From UBA2965 sp036526135 (GTDB lineage: Bacteria; Pseudomonadota; Gammaproteobacteria; Pseudomonadales; Azotimanducaceae): DNA of 64,000 bases. The first letter of the stretch is position 1, and the number at the start of each line of letters is the position of its first letter. The notes beneath the pieces are model-generated. The model saw nothing but the letters and a program-made list of their open reading frames with translations, was not told where the DNA came from and ran no database searches. This document shows positions 31,939 to 39,113 of this stretch, in pieces. The stretch lies in contig DATCZA010000068.1 in NCBI GenBank assembly GCA_036526135.1, forward strand, positions 62,001 through 126,000, written 5' to 3'. Made by a program: the position numbers and the translations under genes.

Positions 31939-34728
31939 ATGCTGTCGCGAATCTTCGGAAACAAGGACCCTCTGAGCCAGCCGGATCCGGCGGCCCGGCG
32001 GCGCGCGGTCGAGGGGCTGTCGGAAGGTAAAGCGGGCGAGCTGCAGGAGCGGTTGCTCGAGCTTGCGCGCAGCGACGCAGATCCTGGCGTTCGCCAGGCC
32101 TGCGTGAGCCGGCTGCAGGGAACATCGGACCTCGAGCAGCTGCTCGACGACGGGCTGATGGCGAACCGTGCAGCTGAGCGGATCGCCGAGCTGCTCGGCC
32201 CCGACGCCTCCAGCGAGCTGACCAGACACCCGCTCGTCCTTCGCGCCCGCCTGTTCCGCCTGGCGCCCGAGGACGCAGCCCGCCTGATCGATTCCATAGA
32301 GGACGAGGACACGCTGGTGGATCTGACGGCCGGCTCGCGTGAGCCGCTGCGCGGAAGGATTCTGGCGGGAATCCGATCGGCCAGGGCGCTGGCGGCTCTG
32401 GAGCAGCAGAGCCGCGGTCGGGACAAGGGGCTCAATCGCTTCGCCCGGGAAGGCATGGAGCGCATCAAGCAGCTCAGGCGCGAGGCGCAGGCCACGCTGG
32501 ACCGCCTGAACGAGCTTGCCGACGCCCTCGAGCGCGCATCGCGGCAGGCGCCCGGCATCGCCGCACGACAACGCTACGAGTCACTGCTTCGGGAGTTCGA
32601 TCAGGCTTACGAGCGTTTTGCCGGGCACGCCCGGGCGCTGGAGGGTTGCAACGAACCGCCTCGGGACGCGTCACCCATCCGAGCCCGCGTGGCCGCTCTC
32701 GTCGCCCCCGCGGAACCGGTGGCGATCAGCCGGCAGGAGGAAACACCGGCGAGCGGTGGGGAGGCGTTTGCCGACCTCGTGCCGCAGCTGGAAGCGCTGG
32801 AGGGGCTGATGGAAGCGGGGCACGACTTCCAGACGGTATCCGAGACCCGGTCCCGTCTGACCGAAGCCTGGCTGCGCGCCGCCGACCACGCGCTGCCGGG
32901 CGATGCAGAGCATCGGGTGTTCGAGCGCGTCTCCCACGCCTATCAGAACCTGGCCGATGCCGCCGGGCGGCTGACGGCGGCCGGCTGGCAGACGCATCGT
33001 GATCCCCTGCCCAGTGACCTGCCCGATGATCCGGGGGAAGCAGCCGGCTTCTGGCAGGCGGCGGAGGAGCGGCGCAGGTTGCTCAAGCGCGCGGAGGGGC
33101 TCGTTCGAGCCGTTGCCTGGCCGGATTGGGCGAGCCCCACGGCTGAGCTTCGAGACCTGCTCGACGACGTGGAACGACTGCGGGAGGAGGTGGCGCGGTC
33201 AGACGCCCTCGGCAGCAGTCGGCACGAGGACCTCAAGATGCTGATCAGCACCGCGGCGAGCGCCATCGATGAGGGCGCCGTTCGAGCGGCCACGGAGGCC
33301 CTCGGCCGCGCCCGGGCAATTCTGCAGGCCCTTCCCGCGCGTGGGAGGGAAGCCCAGGCCAGAGCCCTTCAGCAGGAGTCGGCCAGGCTGTCCGAGCTGC
33401 GTGACTGGCAGACTTTCGCGACCACGCCGAAGCGGGAGGCCCTTTGCGAAGCCGTTCAGAACCTCGCCGATCAGCCCCTGGATCCGCCGGATCAGGCCGA
33501 GCGAATCAAAGCGCTGCGCGGCGAGTGGAACGGTCTCGGGCCCGTGTCCGGACGCGAAGATCGCGCCCTCGCCGATCGTTTCAACCGCCTCGCCGAGCAG
33601 GCATTCGAGCCGTGCCGAGCCTACTTCGCCGAGCAGGCCAGCGTACGCGCAAGCAACCTGGTCGAGCGCGGGAAGATCTGCGATCAGCTGGAAAACTACC
33701 TGGAAAGCACCGACTGGAAAGCGGCGGACATCAAGGCGGCCGAGAGAATTCTGCGCGCCGCCCGGGATGAGTGGCGCAGATTCCAACCCGTCGACCGGAA
33801 CCCGGGCAAACCCGTCGAGGAGCGGTTCGAGGTGCTCCAGGAACGGCTCCACAAGCTCATCAAAGCCGAGTGGGATGCCAACCTGCAGCTGAAACGGCAG
33901 ATCGTCGAGGAGGCGGAAGCACTTGCCGGCAGCGAAGCCGACCCCCACGACCGGGCCCAGGAGGCAAAAGCGCTGCAACGGCGCTGGCGGGAGATAGGCA
34001 TCACGCCCAGAGGCCCCGACCGAAAGCTGTGGCAGCAGTTTCGCGGCGCGTGTGATGCGATCTTCGATGCGCTGGGAGCCGCCCGGGAGGCATCCCACCA
34101 GGCGGTCAGCGAGGCCCTCGACGCTGCTGATAACCTGCTGACCTCCTTTGAGAGCGACCTTGGGAATACGTCAGCAACCGAGGCCGAGGCAGAGATCCTC
34201 ACCGGCTTCCGACGCCGCTTCAGCGAGCTGCCGCCACTGCCGGAGCGGGAGGGGCGGCAGATTTCCCGGCGCTTCGAGGAGTTGACCCGCAGCTACCGAT
34301 CCCTTCTGCATCAGAAGTCCCGCTACCAGGAGCGGGCCGAGCTCGATCGCCTCAGAGCCCTGGACGAGGCGGTGACCCACACGGAGATCGCGCCGGGCCT
34401 GACGGCGGAGCCGACGCAAGATGCTATCGCGGATCCCGTCGTCTCCGAGCGTCTGCAGAAAAGCGGCGAACCGATCCCCATGGACGCCCTTCGCGCGCTC
34501 ACCGTGCGGGCGGAGATCCTCGCCGGCGCGGAATCCCCGGCCCAGGACCGGGAGATTCGCTTGAAGCTTCAGGTCGAGGAGATGAACGTCGGGATGGGCA
34601 GCCAGCGGCGTGCTCAAGACCCTCTGGAGATGGCCCGCGAGTGGTGCGCCCGCGGTCCCAAAGACGAGGCGTGCTCGGCGCTGCGCGAGCGGTTCTTCGA
34701 CGCGCTCGCACGGGCGCTGGAGGACTAG
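31939..34728 (+). CDS. DUF349 repeat protein
   Basis: A 929-residue, strongly charged, helical protein of unknown function. The N-terminal ~150 residues look HEAT-like (DPLSQPDPAARRRAVEGL; ARSDADPGVRQACVSRL). Several DUF349 units follow in the second half, for example around residues 490-560 (IKALRGEWNGLGPVSGREDRA), 580-640 (RAARDEWRRFQPV) and 660-720 (KALQRRWREIGITPRGPDRKLW), with conserved Trp and Gly. Long stretches are coiled-coil-like. It starts 15 bases after the CDGSH stop. Its TAG stop overlaps the stop of the convergent phoQ in a shared CTAG. Confidence 0.9.
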   Translation: MLSRIFGNKDPLSQPDPAARRRAVEGLSEGKAGELQERLLELARSDADPGVRQACVSRLQGTSDLEQLLDDGLMANRAAERIAELLGPDASSELTRHPLVLRARLFRLAPEDAARLIDSIEDEDTLVDLTAGSREPLRGRILAGIRSARALAALEQQSRGRDKGLNRFAREGMERIKQLRREAQATLDRLNELADALERASRQAPGIAARQRYESLLREFDQAYERFAGHARALEGCNEPPRDASPIRARVAALVAPAEPVAISRQEETPASGGEAFADLVPQLEALEGLMEAGHDFQTVSETRSRLTEAWLRAADHALPGDAEHRVFERVSHAYQNLADAAGRLTAAGWQTHRDPLPSDLPDDPGEAAGFWQAAEERRRLLKRAEGLVRAVAWPDWASPTAELRDLLDDVERLREEVARSDALGSSRHEDLKMLISTAASAIDEGAVRAATEALGRARAILQALPARGREAQARALQQESARLSELRDWQTFATTPKREALCEAVQNLADQPLDPPDQAERIKALRGEWNGLGPVSGREDRALADRFNRLAEQAFEPCRAYFAEQASVRASNLVERGKICDQLENYLESTDWKAADIKAAERILRAARDEWRRFQPVDRNPGKPVEERFEVLQERLHKLIKAEWDANLQLKRQIVEEAEALAGSEADPHDRAQEAKALQRRWREIGITPRGPDRKLWQQFRGACDAIFDALGAAREASHQAVSEALDAADNLLTSFESDLGNTSATEAEAEILTGFRRRFSELPPLPEREGRQISRRFEELTRSYRSLLHQKSRYQERAELDRLRALDEAVTHTEIAPGLTAEPTQDAIADPVVSERLQKSGEPIPMDALRALTVRAEILAGAESPAQDREIRLKLQVEEMNVGMGSQRRAQDPLEMAREWCARGPKDEACSALRERFFDALARALED

Positions 34729-36056
34729 GCGGGCAGGTCCAGGCAGATGCGGGCGCCCCCCAGGGCGCTGGTCTCGATACGCAACTCTCCCTGATAGAGC
34801 GCCACGAGCTCCGCGACGACGGACAGGCCGATCCCCTGTCCGGGGCGCATCTCGTCAGCGCGGCTGCCACGATTGAGCACCTCCTGACGCAGCTCCGGGG
34901 CGATACCGGGCCCGTCGTCTTCCACCCACACCGACACCACCGAGTTGCGCTCTGCGCCGATGCGTATCCGCGCCGTGGTGTATTTGAAGGCGTTCTCCAG
35001 CACGTTGCCGAGCATCTCCATCAGATCACGCTCATCGCCCCGAACCACGAGGTTCTCGGGAAGCGCTTCGGCAACCTCGATTCCCCGGTCGGCATAGGCG
35101 GTCTTCAGCGCGCGCACCAGCCGCGACACGACGGTGGCGAGATTCACAGAGCGGCCGACCACCACCGGCCCGGTGACGGCGGCCCGGGAGAGCTGATGGG
35201 TCACCGAGCTCTCCATCCGGTCCAGCTGATCGCTCAGCAGGGAAGGCGTCGACGAATCCGGCTCCGCCAGGGCATTGCGGATGACGGCGAGCGGCGTCTT
35301 CAGGCTGTGCGCGAGATCCTCCATGGCCTTGCGATAGCGAGAGCGGCTGCGCTGCTCGTGCGCGACGAAGCGGTCGAGGTTCTCGGCAAGCCCCTGCAGC
35401 TCGCTGGGGAAGCCGCGGGAAAGCCTCTCCCGATGCCCCTCCTCCATCTCTCGCACTTCCTCGGCCATGGTTCGCAACGGGATCAGCCCCCAGCGGACGG
35501 CAAAGAACTGCGCCACCACGAACAGCACGGTGACCGCACCCAGGCCGATGTAGAGGTTGCGCCGGAACCCCTGGACGGCCGCCTGAAACGGCGCCTGATC
35601 GGTGCCGACGCGGAAGGTCAGCAGCGCTTCGTCCGCGTCCTCCCAGATGACCGCGTAGCTCAAGAAGAAACGGTCAACGAGCCCCTGACGGGCCGACTCG
35701 AAACGGAACTCGCCGGCGCTCATCGGGACGGCTTCCTGGGGGAAGCGGACGCCCGTGGTCGTCACCGAAGGCGACCGCCAGCGGTCGCCGCCGTCACCCC
35801 GGTCCACCACGGCGTAAAGACCACTGCCTGGCTGGTTCAGGCGCGGCTCCGGCAGATCCGGGTTGAGACGGATGTCGTCGTTACCCTCCACCACCGCGCC
35901 CATCAGGGAGTAGATGATCAGGCGCAGCTGCTCTTCGGCACCTGCTCTGACGCTGGCCTGAAAGGAGCGGTCGAGCACGACGCCCGCGAGCGCGAGCGAC
36001 GTGCCGAGCACCAGGGCAGTGGTGATGAGCAGGCGGGTCTGGATGCCTGCCTTCAA
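34725..36056 (-). CDS. phoQ: PhoQ-like sensor histidine kinase
   Basis: A 443-residue inner-membrane kinase: TM1 at about 8-28, a ~135-residue periplasmic sensor region, TM2 at about 168-188, a HAMP region, then the dimerisation helix with H250 in DLAHSLKTPLAVI and an ATPase domain (N-box NVLENAFKYT, G1 DDGPGI, G2 GQGIGLSV). The HSLKTPLAVI spelling and the acidic sensor are characteristic of PhoQ-type kinases. Its ATG overlaps the response-regulator stop by 4 bases. The stimulus is not readable from the sequence; PhoQ relatives sense low magnesium and cationic peptides. Confidence 0.88.
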   Translation of the reverse strand: MKAGIQTRLLITTALVLGTSLALAGVVLDRSFQASVRAGAEEQLRLIIYSLMGAVVEGNDDIRLNPDLPEPRLNQPGSGLYAVVDRGDGGDRWRSPSVTTTGVRFPQEAVPMSAGEFRFESARQGLVDRFFLSYAVIWEDADEALLTFRVGTDQAPFQAAVQGFRRNLYIGLGAVTVLFVVAQFFAVRWGLIPLRTMAEEVREMEEGHRERLSRGFPSELQGLAENLDRFVAHEQRSRSRYRKAMEDLAHSLKTPLAVIRNALAEPDSSTPSLLSDQLDRMESSVTHQLSRAAVTGPVVVGRSVNLATVVSRLVRALKTAYADRGIEVAEALPENLVVRGDERDLMEMLGNVLENAFKYTTARIRIGAERNSVVSVWVEDDGPGIAPELRQEVLNRGSRADEMRPGQGIGLSVVAELVALYQGELRIETSALGGARICLDLPA

Positions 36057-36724
36057 GCAGATCCTTCCGTGTTGAACCGGTACCCCTGGCCGCGAACGGT
36101 GCGGATGGGGTTCACGGGATCGAGCTTTTTGCGCAGGCGACCGACGAAGACCTCGATGACATTGCTGTCGCGATCGAAGTCCTGCTCGTAGAGATGGTCG
36201 GTGAGCTCGGCCTTGGAGACCACCCGCGCGGCGTTGAGCAGCAGGTACTCGAGGACCCGGTACTCGTAGGCAGTGAGATCCACGACGGCGTCCTCCACGC
36301 GGACCTCTTTCTTGGCCGTATCCACGCTGAGCGCGCCCTCGTTGATCACCGGCGAGGCGTAGCCGCCCGCCCTTCTGATCAGAGCGTTCAGGCGGGCCAG
36401 CAGCTCTTCGAGCTGAAATGGCTTGGTCAGGTAGTCGTCGGCTCCGGCCTCCAGCCCCTCCACCTTGTCCTGCCAGTTGCCGCGCGCCGTCAGCACCAGA
36501 ACCGGGAAACGCCGTTCCTCGCCCCTGAGCCGCTCGATGAGGTCGATCCCGTCGATCTTCGGCAGGCCTAGATCGACGATGGCGGCGTCGTAGTCGTACT
36601 CCTGGCCGTAATAAAGGCCCTCCTCGCCGTCTTGTGCCGCGTCCACCACATATCCCGCGCTCTTCAGCCGCGAAACCAGCTGGTCGCGAAGTATCGCTTC
36701 GTCTTCGACTATCAGGATGCGCAT
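36053..36724 (-). CDS. phoP: PhoP-like OmpR-family response regulator
   Basis: A 223-residue two-domain regulator. The receiver has acidic residues in VEDEA, the phosphoacceptor D51 in AAIVDLGLPKIDG, Thr in VLTARG and Lys in LTKPFQ. The C-terminal winged helix ends in EVFVGRLRKKLDP and IRTVRGQGYRF. It is coupled to the kinase gene and preceded by a PepSY gene 30 bases away on the same strand. No GTTTA-type PhoP box was seen upstream. Confidence 0.92.
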   Translation of the reverse strand: MRILIVEDEAILRDQLVSRLKSAGYVVDAAQDGEEGLYYGQEYDYDAAIVDLGLPKIDGIDLIERLRGEERRFPVLVLTARGNWQDKVEGLEAGADDYLTKPFQLEELLARLNALIRRAGGYASPVINEGALSVDTAKKEVRVEDAVVDLTAYEYRVLEYLLLNAARVVSKAELTDHLYEQDFDRDSNVIEVFVGRLRKKLDPVNPIRTVRGQGYRFNTEGSA

Positions 36725-36754
36725 GACCGATTCGCTACCTCACAAGGCTCCGGA

Positions 36755-37057
36755 TCATTGTCCGGGGGGCTTCGCCTGGGAGTCGACGAACACCTTCTTG
36801 ACCCGTTTCCCGTCCAGGAGCACGCGAATTTCGTAGCCGCGCCGATCGCCCCGCTGGGTGGGCGTGGCCGACAATACCCGGCCTCCCGTGTCCCGGCGCA
36901 CCATGTCCGCGGCCTGTTCCATGGAGATGCCCGGCGGCGGGGCAAACCGGTTGGGCTCCAGGGCTTTCTCGAACACGTCGGACGGGGCAGCACCGGCGAT
37001 CGCGGGAATCATCATCACCGCGAGCGCAAGCCATCTGCCACGGCAGCGCAGGTTCAT
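36755..37057 (-). CDS. Exported PepSY-domain protein
   Basis: A 100-residue periplasmic protein: signal peptide (RGRWLALAVMMIPAIAGAA), then one PepSY-like unit (MEQAADMVRRDTGGRVLSA, RRGYEIRVLLDGKRVKKVFVDS). Small exported PepSY proteins encoded next to two-component systems are common and are thought to modulate sensing. The start at 37057 was chosen; an ATG at 37078 would add seven residues. It lies 30 bases upstream of phoP and probably shares its transcript. Confidence 0.8.
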   Translation of the reverse strand: MNLRCRGRWLALAVMMIPAIAGAAPSDVFEKALEPNRFAPPPGISMEQAADMVRRDTGGRVLSATPTQRGDRRGYEIRVLLDGKRVKKVFVDSQAKPPGQ

Positions 37058-37127
37058 CAGAGAGCGGCCTTTGACCATAGCGTGCTCATTGTACCCGCAA
37101 TTTCCATCCCTTCTAACGTTGCCCCGG

Positions 37128-37655
37128 TCACACCGGCGTGACCTGCACGCGCACGGGAAGGCTCGAACCCGGCGCCTCGTCCAGTTGCGTGATGTAGGTC
37201 TCCCCCGCGTAGCGGTAGGTGACACGGTAACCGAGCAACCGCTGCTCCTCGTGCCAGTCGCTGACGGTCCGGCAAACCCGCTCCAGACCGTATTCCGGTC
37301 CGTGCCCGTGGTGGTGACCGCGCCTTGCGATGTCCGCGCCGATACTGCCGCCGAGCACGGCTCCCACCACGGTGCCGATCTGCTTGTTGCGCTTCTTGTG
37401 GCCCACGGCGTTGCCGATGGCGCCGCCAACGATGGCGCCGACGATGGGCGCCGTGTACGAACGATGCGACCCGCTTCGGGTGTGCCGCACTTCCTCCATC
37501 CGGCACTCCTCGCGCGGGACCTCGTAGGAGACGGTTTCGTAAAGGGGCTCGACGGAAACCACCCTGGCCCGATCGTAGGACGTGCCCGCCACTGCCAGTG
37601 CCGGCGCCACCAGGGCGACGGCCAGCAGAGTTTTCGCTGTGTGGGATGCATACAT
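37128..37655 (-). CDS. Glycine-zipper 2TM-type exported protein
   Basis: A 175-residue protein with a signal peptide (first ~22 residues), a glycine zipper (IVGAIVGGAIGNAVG; IGTVVGAVLGGSIGAD) separated by a basic turn (HKKRNKQ), a His/Gly-rich linker and the C-terminal domain GYRVTYRYAGETYITQL, then LPVRVQVTPV. The architecture matches the protein at 23176-23808. Start taken at 37655 (GGAG 7 bases before); an ATG at 37661 is possible. It lies about 70 bases upstream of the PepSY gene and may be co-transcribed with PepSY-phoP-phoQ. Confidence 0.87.
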   Translation of the reverse strand: MYASHTAKTLLAVALVAPALAVAGTSYDRARVVSVEPLYETVSYEVPREECRMEEVRHTRSGSHRSYTAPIVGAIVGGAIGNAVGHKKRNKQIGTVVGAVLGGSIGADIARRGHHHGHGPEYGLERVCRTVSDWHEEQRLLGYRVTYRYAGETYITQLDEAPGSSLPVRVQVTPV

Positions 37656-37735
37656 CGTCATTCTCCATTCGACTGCAATGACGGCCGCCAGATTAAGGAC
37701 CGACGACTGAACGGATCATGAATACGGCCTACGGG

Positions 37736-38617
37736 TCAGGAATTCCTGCGAACGCCCGAGATCCGATGGTCGCGACCGAGCTCGACGACCACGTCTGCCC
37801 GTTCGGGCAGGGTTTCGAGCATCCAGCGCGTCAGCCGCTCGTAGTGGGCAAGGAACCGGTCGAGCTGACCGCCCGACATGCGCCTGGACGGGGGCAGCGC
37901 CAGCTCCTGCTGTGCGCGCCAGTCGTGCACGGCGGCCATGTCCGGAACCTGGAGGTAGAGCAGGCGATCCATCGCGCTCCAAAGCCGTTGATAGCTCTCG
38001 CCCAGAACATCGTTCACGTGGGAGCGCCAGGTCCGGTTCGCATCCTCTTCGCGCTCGAGCGAGTTCATCGGCTCGATGAGACGTTCGGCAGGCTCGGGCG
38101 GGGCGCCCAGGCACCAGCCCTCGAAGACGATGCTCTCTACCGGGCCCTCGACCGCACGCCACTCCGGGCCGGGCGCACGATCGTCCCGGCCTTTGTCGAA
38201 TACGGGCACCCTGGTGACGCCGACACCCTCGAGCCCGCGCAGAACGGACAGCGCCAGATCGACGTCATGGGTACCGGGAACGCCCCGGGTCACGAAGAGC
38301 GGATGAACGGTTCGTGCCAGAGCCAGACGCTCTTGCCTGGTGAGATAGAAATCATCGAGCGAGCAGGCCTGCGCCTTTCGTCCGGCCAGGCGGCTGGCTT
38401 CGACCATCGCCGCAGCCAGAGTCGACTTGCCCGCTCCCTGGCCCCCGCCGACGCCGATGGTGCCCGTCGCTCCCGCAGCGACGACGACGGCCGCCAGATT
38501 GCGCCAGTCTTCGGGAATGTCGGGATCGAGGCGGGCCGCCAGCGCCCCGGGATCCGTCCATGGCTCGGAACCTGCGAGCAGCGCCTGGGCCAGGTCGTCG
38601 AGTGTCAGACCCGCCAT
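37736..38617 (-). CDS. P-loop kinase of the D-glycerate 3-kinase (GLYK) type
   Basis: A 293-residue P-loop kinase with Walker A GGGQGAGKSTLA, SLDDFYLTRQERLALARTVHPLFVTRGVPGTHD (typical of plant/yeast-type glycerate kinase relatives), FEGWCLG and a C-terminal WRAQQELALPPSRRMSGGQLDRFLAHYERLTRWML. The family phosphorylates D-glycerate or is uncharacterised (yeast Tda10, bacterial YggC-like proteins). It starts at the ATG at 38615-38617 and is divergent from the DoxX remnant. No photorespiration or glycerate genes are near, so the substrate is an inference from family. Confidence 0.85.
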   Translation of the reverse strand: MAGLTLDDLAQALLAGSEPWTDPGALAARLDPDIPEDWRNLAAVVVAAGATGTIGVGGGQGAGKSTLAAAMVEASRLAGRKAQACSLDDFYLTRQERLALARTVHPLFVTRGVPGTHDVDLALSVLRGLEGVGVTRVPVFDKGRDDRAPGPEWRAVEGPVESIVFEGWCLGAPPEPAERLIEPMNSLEREEDANRTWRSHVNDVLGESYQRLWSAMDRLLYLQVPDMAAVHDWRAQQELALPPSRRMSGGQLDRFLAHYERLTRWMLETLPERADVVVELGRDHRISGVRRNS

Positions 38618-38700
38618 GGTTTTCCATCACCTGACGGTTTGTGCATCATGGACCGCCCTCCGGGGAACCCTGCTCCGCCTTCGAGTCTAATTCTGAAAAA

Positions 38701-39076
38701 CATGGGAGAAGCCTCATCCAGCCAATCATAGCAACCGTAGCTGACTGGCATGACCGTCTCGCCACCATTGCCGCTCGGCTCGACGGCTTCGTGGTTCCTG
38801 GCTTCCTGGACCGAGTTCCTTGGAGGCATCCTGCTGCTGTTCGGACTTGGCACCCGGCTGGTCGCCAAAGCAAAGGACATCCTGCGAGAACACGGCGACT
38901 ATCGGTATCTCAACGGCAGCGGCAGCATCGTCAAGCTGAACGGCGGCATCGAATTTGCCGCCATCTACATCGCCATGCTCCTGGCGTTGCTGGTGATCGG
39001 AGGTGGCCGTTATCTCAGCGTCGACTACGATGTCGGGCTGCTCGGGAGAACTCGCGCGTCCGCACAACGGGAATGA
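38701..39076 (+). pseudogene. Decayed DoxX/HvfX-like membrane protein gene
   Basis: Two frames together resemble a DoxX-family protein of the HvfX type. One frame gives the N-terminal helix SLIQPIIATVADWHDRL and ends its similarity near 38787. The next frame carries WFLASWTEFLGGILLLFGLGTRLVA, KAKDILREHGDYRYLNGSGSIVKLNGGIEF and the last helix to the stop at 39076. Compared with the family as I remember it, roughly 45 residues are missing at the frame change (PFALRLYLVPVFWMAG-like helix and loop) and about 50 more between GTRLVA and KAKDIL. The only intact frame (ATG 38750, 108 residues) lacks the first helices. I infer two deletions, one causing a frameshift. A small functional protein cannot be excluded. 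Confidence 0.6.
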
Positions 39077-39113
39077 TCGCCGCCCGGACCGCTCAACAAC
39101 TGGAAACCGAAAC

